From: Lactobacillaceae bacterium
GTDB taxonomy: Bacteria; Bacillota; Bacilli; Lactobacillales; Lactobacillaceae
Direction: 5' to 3'
DNA length: 10,356 bases
NCBI GenBank assembly: GCA_031261865.1
Contig: JAISIV010000147.1
Coordinates: 1 to 10,356 of the forward strand
Made by a program: the position numbers and the translations under genes
Part shown: positions 1 through 6,599 of the stretch, piece by piece
Position numbering within the stretch: the first letter of the stretch is position 1
Layout of the letters: each line of letters opens with the position of its first letter
Notes under the pieces: generated by a model
Seen by the model: only the letters and a program-made list of their open reading frames with translations
Database searches by the model: none
What the model was told of the DNA's origin: nothing

Positions 1-20
1 GGTTGTCGTACATATCAGTG

Positions 21-50
21 AATGGAGACTTAAGATTTTTAATCTCCATT
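21..50 (+). terminator. Imperfect hairpin upstream of the first gene (possible terminator or leader structure)
   Basis: The arms AATGGAGA and TCTCCATT pair perfectly. The stem can be extended inward by TTAA/TTAA across a single bulged C. The structure is followed only by TTTAACAACAAATTT, so the T-tract is short and broken. It may be a weak terminator for a gene left of the window, or a structured leader of the glycosyltransferase operon. I cannot tell which, because the upstream gene is not visible. Confidence 0.35.
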
Positions 51-92
51 TAACAACAAATTTAATCATGTTTAATCTTGCAATCCTATCTT
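50..92 (+). promoter_or_regulatory. AT-rich upstream region with spaced TTAA repeats; possible operator/promoter
   Basis: TTAACA (50-55), TTAATC (62-67) and TTAATC (72-77) are direct repeats separated by 6 and 4 bases. A poor -10-like TATCTT follows at 87-92, 25 bases before the start codon. This spacing resembles the TTAACA-type repeats bound by PhoP in Bacillus. In DNA this AT-rich, such matches arise easily by chance. No convincing -35 box is visible. Confidence 0.2.
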
Positions 93-117
93 AATTACAA
101 CAAGAAAAGGAGCAAAG

Positions 118-1167
118 ATGAAATCAACAATTATTATTCCGTCTTATCAACCGTCAAATACATTGATTACGGTTGTCTCAAATTTAGTAAAAGTCACTGA
201 TCGACAAATAATCGTTGTTGATGATGGATCGGGGGAAGATTATGACGATAAGTTCAATGCGGTGGAAAATCTTGGCGCGACTGTTGTACGTTATCCCAAA
301 AATAAAGGGAAAGGTTTCGCTCTTAAAACGGCGTTCGACTATCAACTAAAACATCTCCCACAAGCTAGGGGTGCAGTTACTGCCGATGGCGACGGACAGC
401 ATGATACTGAGGATATTTTAAAAATTGCTAGAACTGTCGATATGACTGAAACCCCTGAATTAAGTCTCGGAGTAAGAAGTTTCGATAAAAAAACTACTCC
501 AACCAAGTCCTACTATGGAAATTTGATCACTTCTAAAGTTTTCAAATTGGCTACTGGCTTAAAAGTTGAGGACACTCAAACTGGCTTAAGAGGTTTTCCA
601 AAAAAAATCATTCCTCAAATGCTTACGGTTTCAGGCCAACGTTTCGAATATGAAATGAATATGTTGACTGACCTTAAAGATTTAAAAATTGAACTTAAGC
701 AGATTCCAATTCAAACGATTTACGAAGATGGAAACTCGGCAACCCATTTCCACCCCGTAAGAGATTCGCTTCTCGTTTATAAACGCTTTATTAAATTCGG
801 ATTGTCTTCGGCAGTGAGTTCATTAATTGATGTTGGATCATTCGCATTGATTTTAAGTTTTATGTCAGGCAACCACGATTCATTGGCACTGTTAATTGCA
901 ACAATTCTGGCCCGATTAATCTCAGGTGCGTTCAACTTTTCAATTAACAATAAATTGGTTTTTAAGTCGAACAGGAAAAACAATTTAATTAATTACGCGA
1001 AATTATTCTTTATCCAATTAACTGCTAGTTACGTCTTGCTTCAATTAATCGATACCTTCATTCCACACCCTGTGCCTGTAAAAGTATTTGTCGATATCAT
1101 GCTATTCGTTGCAAGCTACTTTATTCAAAAACATCTTGTCTTTAAAAAGGAGAAAATAAATGCCTAA
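118..1167 (+). CDS. Bifunctional family 2 glycosyltransferase / GtrA-like membrane protein
   Basis: This 349-residue protein probably transfers a sugar from a nucleotide donor to a polyprenyl-phosphate lipid at the inner face of the membrane, for later use outside the cell. The N-terminal GT-A domain (about 1-215) has the GT2 start motif IIIPSY, VVDDGSG (33-39), the metal-binding DGDGQHD (90-96), DTQTGLRG (152-159) and RFEYEM (175-180), as in dolichol-phosphate-mannose-synthase-like enzymes. The C-terminal part (about 222-345) has four hydrophobic helices and the NF-S-NNKLVF and QKHLVFK signatures of the GtrA family, which is linked to lipid-linked sugar handling. A good ribosome site (AAAAGGAG, 8-9 bases upstream) supports this start. 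The last 8 bases overlap the next gene, so the two are probably translationally coupled. The family call is firm; the sugar and final polymer are unknown. Confidence 0.9.
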   Translation: MKSTIIIPSYQPSNTLITVVSNLVKVTDRQIIVVDDGSGEDYDDKFNAVENLGATVVRYPKNKGKGFALKTAFDYQLKHLPQARGAVTADGDGQHDTEDILKIARTVDMTETPELSLGVRSFDKKTTPTKSYYGNLITSKVFKLATGLKVEDTQTGLRGFPKKIIPQMLTVSGQRFEYEMNMLTDLKDLKIELKQIPIQTIYEDGNSATHFHPVRDSLLVYKRFIKFGLSSAVSSLIDVGSFALILSFMSGNHDSLALLIATILARLISGAFNFSINNKLVFKSNRKNNLINYAKLFFIQLTASYVLLQLIDTFIPHPVPVKVFVDIMLFVASYFIQKHLVFKKEKINA

Positions 1168-2092
1168 GTCTAAACACAGACTAAAAAAAATTCTTAAGTT
1201 TGGCCCAATCTATGCGCTTACTTTATTGTCATTAACTGGATACACGGCCGCTGATACTTTTCTAGTTTCACATTCAATCGCAACTGTTAAAGCATCAAAA
1301 ACTACTAGTTCAACGGCAGCAACTGTGGCGACAAATGCCACAAGCACTTCTACTAGTTATAAAGACGACAATATTTCAATCACGATTAAGACTGAAACCG
1401 TCAACAACACTAAAGTTTATGTTGCTGATATCGTAGTCTCTGATTCGAGTTATTTAAAGTCCGCGCTTGCACAATCCACTTATGGCACGAATATTACCGA
1501 AACTACTTCTGATCAAGCTGAAGATGTTGATGCAATTTTTGCCATTAACGGTGACTACTATGGTTATCGAAACGATGGGTATGTCATTCGAAACGGAACA
1601 CTATATAGAAGTACAGCCGGTGATGAGGATGTCCTAGGAATCGACAGCAACGGAAACATGGCTAGCTATGACCCTAGCGAATACACAGCTCAAGAATTAA
1701 TCGATAAAGGAATCGTTCAAGCCTACAGTTTTGGACCAACTTTAGTTGAAAACGGAAAAGTTGTTGTTTCAGATTCAGATGAAGTAGGACAATCCATGTC
1801 GTCTAATCCAAGAACAGCTATTGGACAAGTCGGTGAAAACCACTATATCGCTGTCGTCAGTGATGGAAGAACTTCTGAATCCGAAGGTTTGTCACTCTCG
1901 GAATTAGCTCAAGTGATGGTCGATAACGGAGCCACTTATGCTTATAACTTAGATGGTGGTGGATCATCAACTATGGTTCTTAACGGAAAAGTTATAAATA
2001 ATCCTGTTGGTGGTGGTGCTGGAAACTCTACAGGTTCGGAACGTGCCGTCTCAGATATTTTGTACATTGGATATAAGGAGCAAGGATCATAG
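1160..2092 (+). CDS. Exported phosphodiester glycosidase family protein (NAGPA-like)
   Basis: The 310 residues contain a hydrophobic N-terminal segment (about 13-32) that should act as a signal peptide or membrane anchor, then a Ser/Thr/Ala-rich linker (about 45-66), then a phosphodiester glycosidase domain (about 70-306). Family hallmarks are AINGDYY (128-134), FGPTLVENG (191-199), NPRTAIG (216-222), SDGR (234-237), NLDGGGSSTM (263-272) and RAVSD (295-299). The family includes the human uncovering enzyme, which removes GlcNAc from GlcNAc-phospho-mannose; bacterial members are often labelled exopolysaccharide proteins. It would act outside the membrane, perhaps on a sugar-phosphodiester bond in a wall or capsular polymer. 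Its ATG lies inside the end of the glycosyltransferase gene, behind AAAAGGAGA. No lipobox is present. The substrate is unknown. Confidence 0.88.
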   Translation: MPKSKHRLKKILKFGPIYALTLLSLTGYTAADTFLVSHSIATVKASKTTSSTAATVATNATSTSTSYKDDNISITIKTETVNNTKVYVADIVVSDSSYLKSALAQSTYGTNITETTSDQAEDVDAIFAINGDYYGYRNDGYVIRNGTLYRSTAGDEDVLGIDSNGNMASYDPSEYTAQELIDKGIVQAYSFGPTLVENGKVVVSDSDEVGQSMSSNPRTAIGQVGENHYIAVVSDGRTSESEGLSLSELAQVMVDNGATYAYNLDGGGSSTMVLNGKVINNPVGGGAGNSTGSERAVSDILYIGYKEQGS

Positions 2093-2094
2093 TT

Positions 2095-2436
2095 ATGAAA
2101 TCATCAGTAATTAAATGGAGCATCATCACGGTCTTTTGGATTGTCGCGCTCAACATATACAATCATTTTGGTCACGGTGTTTACAGTAATTTTATGAATT
2201 TCGTTTGGATTCCTAGTGCCATTATGATTATCGTGAGATTGCTCTTCACGAAAATGGACCGAATCGCCAGCCAGTTACTAGTAGCATCAGCTTGGACGTT
2301 ATCGATAGGAATGTTTTTAAAAGGCGTCTTCGATATAGCTAATACCAGCAATAATTTAATTTATCTCTATCCATTTTTGGGAATCATACTTCTCGCGGGC
2401 GGCATTATTAGAATTCCATACGCGCAACATCAATAA
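2095..2436 (+). CDS. Small four-helix membrane protein of unknown function
   Basis: This 113-residue protein is almost entirely hydrophobic. Likely membrane helices lie near 7-22, 35-52, 58-78 and 86-106, with a short basic/polar loop (FTKMDR) between helices 2 and 3. I recognise no family motif. The ATG lies 2 bases after the stop of the phosphodiester glycosidase gene. Possible ribosome sites are AAGGAG (2075-2080) or the closer AAGGA (2083 region), both inside the upstream gene, so expression should depend on that gene. A terminator follows within 10 bases, making this the last gene of the operon. Its place suggests an accessory membrane subunit for the glycosyltransferase/phosphodiester glycosidase pathway, but that is inference from position only. 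Confidence 0.75.
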   Translation: MKSSVIKWSIITVFWIVALNIYNHFGHGVYSNFMNFVWIPSAIMIIVRLLFTKMDRIASQLLVASAWTLSIGMFLKGVFDIANTSNNLIYLYPFLGIILLAGGIIRIPYAQHQ

Positions 2437-2442
2437 CTATAG

Positions 2443-2471
2443 ACCGACGTTCTCTAGAGCGCCGGTTTTTT
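2443..2471 (+). terminator. Rho-independent terminator closing the glycosyltransferase operon
   Basis: ACCGACG and CGCCGGT form a stem with one A/C mismatch around a CTCTAGAG-containing centre. Six T residues follow directly (2466-2471), then more T-rich sequence. It lies just after the stop of the small membrane protein gene and separates the two envelope operons. Confidence 0.8.
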
Positions 2472-2547
2472 ATTTTCGTTTTATGCAAACTAAAAGTCTA
2501 TTTAATTTTCAAGCCTGATTATAGTTTCATACACAAGGAGAGAGCAA

Positions 2548-2898
2548 ATGACATTAAAAGGATTATTCGCAACGGCGGCTGTAATAACAGCAATCTCAAC
2601 ACAAAATTTACAAGCCTCAGCAAATGATATTAGTACCCGCCTGGCGACAACCACTGGGCAAATAATCCGCAAAGGGGTTTTAAATTTACAGATCGGAGAT
2701 ACAAGTTTGTCGGCCCCACAAATTAGCATCGATCGAGCCTTAGTTAAAGGGGATACGGTTCAAGTTTATGAGAACGAAGAACTAGTTGCTAATTTCGAAA
2801 TTAAGTCGGCCGCAAATTCGTTTACGGTGTCGGGAACTTTAGTTGACTTAAACAACGACTACCAAATCATCCTAAATGGACACGAAGTTATCTTTTAA
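2548..2898 (+). CDS. Small secreted protein of unknown function
   Basis: The 116 residues begin with a clear signal peptide: a short Lys-containing start, a hydrophobic core at about 5-17, and a signal-peptidase-type ASA/N junction near residue 25. The mature part of about 91 residues is polar and has no Cys. Its pattern of short alternating hydrophobic segments (VLNLQI, TVQVY, ANFEI, SFTVSG, YQIIL) suggests a small beta-sheet domain. I recognise no family. A strong ribosome site (AAGGAGAG) stands about 8 bases before the ATG. It follows a terminator and no terminator separates it from the VTC gene 56 bases downstream, so it probably leads that operon. TATAGT at 2520-2525 is a possible -10 box without a good -35. 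A role beside the DUF4353 protein at the cell surface is plausible but unproven. Confidence 0.72.
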   Translation: MTLKGLFATAAVITAISTQNLQASANDISTRLATTTGQIIRKGVLNLQIGDTSLSAPQISIDRALVKGDTVQVYENEELVANFEIKSAANSFTVSGTLVDLNNDYQIILNGHEVIF

Positions 2899-2902
2899 TT
2901 TT

Positions 2903-2931
2903 CAATTTAAGTCCAATTTATCTGTAATTAA
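2903..2931 (+). repeat. AT-rich 11-base phased repeats before the VTC gene
   Basis: CAATTTA occurs at 2903-2909 and 2914-2920, and the related TAATTAA at 2925-2931: three copies with exact 11-base spacing in the short gap before the VTC gene. Read another way, TTTAAG, TTTATC and TTAATT are separated by 5 bases each, the layout of PhoP-type direct repeats. The repeats end close to the ATG, leaving little room for a normal promoter. They may be a bent AT-rich spacer rather than an operator. Confidence 0.3.
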
Positions 2932-2954
2932 TTCTAAGAAAGCAAGATATAAAA

Positions 2955-3689
2955 ATGCCACAAGTATTCAATCGTTTTGAAAAAAAGTATGTGATTAAAA
3001 AAGAAATCGCACAAAGAATCCGCCAGGAACTAGAAGATGGTTTCATGCAATCTGATCCTTTTAATAAAGGCGGAAAAACATACCCAATCGCTTCCATTTA
3101 TTATGCGACTGATGCAGAAATTGTCGATCGCACAAAAGCGGCTTTGGAAAAGCACGATTATAATCATCATCTACGTCTACGTAGTTATGGGCAAATTGAA
3201 GATACTCAACCTGCTTTCTTAGAAATTAAAAAGAAAGTCGCCGGTATGACAAACAAACGCCGCGTAACGATTTGTTACCGCGATGCCGTTAGACAAATGA
3301 GCGGTCAACATGTTCTAGATAATCAAGTTATTTCTGAAGTAGAAGCTATTCAAAAAAATGGTGACTTAAAACCTTATATGCTTGTCGCTTATGACAGATT
3401 CGCTTACAAAGGAATTGAGGATCCTAATTTTAGAATTTCTTTTGATCAAAACATTCGTTACCGTCAGCACGATTTAGATTTGACTAAACCAACTACTGGC
3501 CGTCTATTGCTTGATGAAGATTACGAACTAATGGAAATTAAATCTAGGACGGGGATGCCTATGAAAATGATTTCAATTCTAAACCGATTTGGCGTCACCC
3601 CTCAATCATTTTCAAAGTTCTCTAAAGGTGCAATTGATATGAATTCCGATAATAAAATTTCAAAGGAGCTGGGTCTACACTATGCTTAA
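2955..3689 (+). CDS. VTC domain protein, putative polyphosphate polymerase
   Basis: This 244-residue protein is a stand-alone VTC domain of the triphosphate tunnel metalloenzyme class. The yeast relative Vtc4 makes polyphosphate from ATP in a tunnel lined by basic residues. Matching elements are RFEKKY (7-12), LRLRSYG with R74 and R76, FLEIKKK with E90 and K92, KRR (101-103), YDRFAY with R148, RISFD starting at R160, LMEIKS with E194 and K196, and SFSKFSKG (218-225). These give the expected basic residues plus the metal-binding Glu. No SPX domain and no membrane segment are present, so it is probably cytosolic and may dock on the DUF4956 protein made from the overlapping next gene. Only a weak ribosome site (AAGAAAG) precedes the ATG, but the RFEKKY motif so near the N-terminus supports this start. 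The family is clear; polymerase activity is inferred. Confidence 0.88.
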   Translation: MPQVFNRFEKKYVIKKEIAQRIRQELEDGFMQSDPFNKGGKTYPIASIYYATDAEIVDRTKAALEKHDYNHHLRLRSYGQIEDTQPAFLEIKKKVAGMTNKRRVTICYRDAVRQMSGQHVLDNQVISEVEAIQKNGDLKPYMLVAYDRFAYKGIEDPNFRISFDQNIRYRQHDLDLTKPTTGRLLLDEDYELMEIKSRTGMPMKMISILNRFGVTPQSFSKFSKGAIDMNSDNKISKELGLHYA

Positions 3690-4371
3690 TTCAATATTTA
3701 CAACCACATCTGATGGCTCAGCCACCTTAACGGCGAGTTCATTTATCTTAGCTGCAGTTACTGCACTTGTACTAGGCATCGTGGCTGCGGCGGTCTATCT
3801 AAAAACTTATAAATCACGCACATCGCCACAAACTTTTGCAATCACATTGATTGTCCTTCCAGTTGTCATCGCCGTAATTATTATGCTGGTTGGTAACAAT
3901 GTGGCTCGCGCCTTTTCTCTAGCTGGTGCCTTTTCGATTATTCGATTCCGATCAGCACCTGGTGATCCACAAGAAATCACATACGTCCTTTACACAATGG
4001 CAATTGGTTTAGCGGCAGGTATGGGTTACCTAGCTTATGCAGGAATTGCGGCAGTTCTCATTTTGGCAGTCCTGTTCGTTCTTAATTCAACTAATTTCGG
4101 TGGGACAACCGTCGCTGATCAAATCTTAAAAATCACCGTTCCAGAAGATATGTACTTCAAAAATGAAATTGAAGACACTCTTAATCAGTTCACCTCTAAG
4201 TGGACATTGAAGAAAATTAAAACAACGGAATTAGGTTCGTTGTTTGAAATCAATTATTTAATTCGTCTAAAACAAGACGCAAATGAAAAACAATTTATCG
4301 ATGCACTAAGAACATTAAATGGAAATTTGACTATCGCTATGCAATACAACTTGCTAGCCGATGAGTATTAA
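3682..4371 (+). CDS. DUF4956 family membrane protein
   Basis: The 229 residues contain hydrophobic helices at about 18-40, 51-71, 100-116 and 117-135, followed by a soluble domain of roughly 90 residues (about 140-229) that is probably cytosolic. The family signature is visible at 75-97: ARAFSLAGAFSIIRFR, then the DP of SAPGDP. DUF4956 genes are, to my knowledge, often next to VTC-domain genes; their function is not established. The start overlaps the VTC stop by 8 bases (ATGCTTAA) behind AAAGGAG inside the VTC gene, so the two proteins are probably made in fixed ratio. In yeast, VTC polymerisation is coupled to transfer across a membrane through the complex's own helices. Here DUF4956 could supply that membrane part, which is inference. 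Confidence 0.85.
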   Translation: MLNSIFTTTSDGSATLTASSFILAAVTALVLGIVAAAVYLKTYKSRTSPQTFAITLIVLPVVIAVIIMLVGNNVARAFSLAGAFSIIRFRSAPGDPQEITYVLYTMAIGLAAGMGYLAYAGIAAVLILAVLFVLNSTNFGGTTVADQILKITVPEDMYFKNEIEDTLNQFTSKWTLKKIKTTELGSLFEINYLIRLKQDANEKQFIDALRTLNGNLTIAMQYNLLADEY

Positions 4372-4380
4372 GGAAAAATC

Positions 4381-5769
4381 ATGGCAAAAAAAAGAATGAA
4401 AAAAGAAAATAAAATTATCGCAGTCTTCCTGGCTGGCTCGATTCTTCTCGGTGGAGCAGGAATTGGAACCGCCACTAATTGGGGACAATCGACATCTTCT
4501 CAAAATGCCACAGTCCTTACTACTAGTTCAAGTTCTTCATCAAAGACGACCACGGCATTAACCACGGCCCAGTATTCAACTGTGGCTACAGCAGTTTCTT
4601 CAATGCCAACGACGGCTAAAGAGGGTGCTGACACTTCTACCTCTGAAGATACAAAAGTTGATCTAACTGAAGGTTCATACACTATTACCAAAGCTGGAAC
4701 TTACTACTTCACAGGTTCAAATGATGATGCTCAAATTATCGTTAAAGCGGCGGACGATGCTGAAGTCACAATTTATCTAAACGGTGTTCAACTTACTTCA
4801 AAGTCTGGCCCAGCCATTGATATCCAATCTGCTGATAAAGTAAAAATCTCAACTGTCACTGATTCAGTAAGTATTGTGTCAGACACTTCTAATACTGATT
4901 CTAAAGCTGCCATTTATTCTAAAGTTGATGTTAACTTCAAGGGTGAAGGAACTCTAGTGGCTCTAGGAAATTCAAATAATGCAATTCAATCGTCCGACGA
5001 TCTTGAATTTAAGTCAGGAACTGTTTATGCCAAAACAACCATGAACGATGCCATTAAAGGTAAAGATTCTATTCAAATTGAAGGCGGAATGGTTGTGGCT
5101 ATCGCAGCCGATAAAGGCCTAAATTCTGATCAAGATAACGGTAACGCTGAGAAATCCTACATCAAGCAAACTGATGGTGAACTTTACATTCAAGCCGGAG
5201 GCGAAGGTGCTAGTGCAGCTACTATCGATCTTCAAGGCGGAAAATCTTATCTTGAATCTGGCGACGACGCTTGGAATGCGAGTTCTAAGGTATTAACTCC
5301 TAAGTTCTTAATGAGCGGTGGAACAACAACTTATCATGCTGGTGGTGATGGAATTGACTCCAACGGAACCCTTTCAGTTACTGGTGGAACTATCAATGCC
5401 AATATGAATTCAACTGGCGATAACGAACCAATTGATACTGATTCGCTAACTAAATTTGAAAACGTTACATTCACTGCAGGTGGAACAAATAACGCTTTCC
5501 CTGAAAGTGATTCTCAATCTTATGTCTTGGTAGGTGCAGTTAATGCTGGTGACACGGTTACCGTTAAAGATTCTTCTGGTAACGTCGTTGGAACATTTAC
5601 AGCTACTGAAGCTCAAAGTAATTTCATTGTTTCAAATTCAAGTATCACCAGTGGACAAACTTATTCAGTTACAGTTGGATCCGGAACTTCTACAGATGTC
5701 ACAGCTGGAACCGGTGCTACTATTGGCATGGGCAACATGGGTGGCGGAATGGGCCCTGGTGGACGCTAA
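4381..5769 (+). CDS. Exported DUF4353 (carbohydrate-binding domain) protein
   Basis: The 462-residue protein starts with a Lys-rich stretch and a hydrophobic segment (about 11-32) that should export or anchor it. A Ser/Thr-rich linker (about 37-90) follows. The main body (about 93-375) has short repeated beta-strand units such as AGTYYFTGS, GGMVVAIAADKGLNSD, GGKSYLESGDDAW and GGTTTYHAGGDGIDSNG, typical of DUF4353 and suggesting a right-handed beta-helix with Asp/Gly-rich turns that could bind sugar or metal. A further beta-rich region (about 380-435) precedes a Gly/Met-rich tail ending MGNMGGGMGPGGR. There is no LPXTG sorting motif and no lipobox. TAAGGA overlaps the DUF4956 stop and sits 6 bases before the ATG, tying it to the VTC operon; a strong terminator follows. 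The ligand is unknown. Confidence 0.85.
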   Translation: MAKKRMKKENKIIAVFLAGSILLGGAGIGTATNWGQSTSSQNATVLTTSSSSSSKTTTALTTAQYSTVATAVSSMPTTAKEGADTSTSEDTKVDLTEGSYTITKAGTYYFTGSNDDAQIIVKAADDAEVTIYLNGVQLTSKSGPAIDIQSADKVKISTVTDSVSIVSDTSNTDSKAAIYSKVDVNFKGEGTLVALGNSNNAIQSSDDLEFKSGTVYAKTTMNDAIKGKDSIQIEGGMVVAIAADKGLNSDQDNGNAEKSYIKQTDGELYIQAGGEGASAATIDLQGGKSYLESGDDAWNASSKVLTPKFLMSGGTTTYHAGGDGIDSNGTLSVTGGTINANMNSTGDNEPIDTDSLTKFENVTFTAGGTNNAFPESDSQSYVLVGAVNAGDTVTVKDSSGNVVGTFTATEAQSNFIVSNSSITSGQTYSVTVGSGTSTDVTAGTGATIGMGNMGGGMGPGGR

Positions 5770-5778
5770 AAACTACTT

Positions 5779-5808
5779 AAACATTTCCTTTATTGGAAAT
5801 GTTTTTTT
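5779..5808 (+). terminator. Strong Rho-independent terminator after the VTC/DUF4956/DUF4353 operon
   Basis: AAACATTTCC (5779-5788) and GGAAATGTTT (5795-5804) form a perfect 10-bp stem with a 6-base loop. The seven-T run at 5802-5808 overlaps the right arm. It lies 9 bases after the DUF4353 stop codon. Confidence 0.9.
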
Positions 5809-5866
5809 GTTTATTAACCATAAATATTCCGTAGTTTCTACAAATCAAGAAGACATACTTAACCCT

Positions 5867-6559
5867 ATGCAGAAAATATCTTTTTATTTAGATGATTCAG
5901 GAAATATGTCTTTAAGTGCACCAAGCGATTACTTAGTATTCGGGGGACTTTTATTAGTTGGGTTAGATGAAGAAAAAGAAGCTAGAAATTCTTACAAGCA
6001 AACTTTGAACGATATTAAGTTGCGGACAAACCTAACCAGAGAAGTTAAAGCCAATAATTCTCCAGATTGGGAAGCAGAGAAATTAATTGGTTGCGTTTCA
6101 GATTTTAGGAAAGTGGCGATTGTCGCCAATCGAAAAATGATTCCCGAAGACCTCTTAAAAAATAAGGGAGCCGTCAAAAGGTATCGAGACTTTATGCTTC
6201 GAAAATTAGTCTTCAAGCAAATTCAAAAGCTCATTTTTGAAGGCTTAATCGACCCATTCGAAGACGTTGAATTAAAGATCATCATGGACGAAAATATCAC
6301 TAACGCGAAGCCTTATTACGCACCAGCTAATTTATTAATCGATGAGCTGACTCTAGGAATCCACAATGGTGATTATTCAAGGTTTGAAAAACCGTTGTTA
6401 CAAGGAAAATTATCGATTGCTTCTTCAGAAGTTAATTCCAAACATAACCCTTTAGTTCAAGCAGCGGATTTCGTCGTTAATGCGATCTGGAATAGTTATA
6501 TGGCAAGCTCATCAATTGAAGAATTGAATTTGCCTAAGTTGCATTGCCAATCAGTTTAA
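5867..6559 (+). CDS. DUF3800 family protein
   Basis: This protein of 230 residues has the DUF3800 layout: an N-terminal strand with YLDDSGN (7-13), the REVKANN segment (59-65), a middle strand with IIMDEN (138-143), and the C-terminal SKHNPLVQAADFV (191-203), the usual Q-x-ADF/L motif. The family is thought to have an RNase H-like fold with acidic catalytic residues, here probably D9 or D10, D141 and D201, suggesting a nuclease; the role is unknown. Members are often seen near mobile or defence genes, but no such genes are visible here. I chose the ATG at 5867 because family members begin just before the D-x-SG motif. The reading frame is open far upstream, but that part overlaps the DUF4353 gene and its terminator. 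The ribosome site is weak (AAGAAG, about 16 bases away) and no clear promoter is seen. Confidence 0.8.
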   Translation: MQKISFYLDDSGNMSLSAPSDYLVFGGLLLVGLDEEKEARNSYKQTLNDIKLRTNLTREVKANNSPDWEAEKLIGCVSDFRKVAIVANRKMIPEDLLKNKGAVKRYRDFMLRKLVFKQIQKLIFEGLIDPFEDVELKIIMDENITNAKPYYAPANLLIDELTLGIHNGDYSRFEKPLLQGKLSIASSEVNSKHNPLVQAADFVVNAIWNSYMASSSIEELNLPKLHCQSV

Positions 6560-6567
6560 GAGCAAGA

Positions 6568-6599
6568 AAAAATCCTGATTCTTTTGAACCAGGATTTTT
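6568..6599. terminator. Bidirectional terminator between DUF3800 and PAP2 genes
   Basis: AAAAATCCTG (6568-6577) and CAGGATTTTT (6590-6599) make a perfect 10-bp stem, with a 12-base loop that can form an inner TTC/GAA pair. The A-run on the left and T-run on the right let it work for both converging genes. The stop codon of the minus-strand PAP2 gene (6598-6600) lies in the outer end of the stem. Confidence 0.85.

Noticed and set aside
4492..4650. Ser/Thr codon repetition in the DUF4353 linker as a nucleotide repeat or CRISPR-like array
   Set aside because: It is ordinary low-complexity coding sequence without regular repeat-spacer units. No CRISPR array, insertion sequence, tRNA or rRNA was recognised in the window.
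5534..5866. Upstream extension of the DUF3800 reading frame beginning inside the DUF4353 gene
   Set aside because: It lies out of frame within a well-supported gene and crosses its strong terminator. The family starts just before the D-x-SG motif, so the ATG at 5867 was used.
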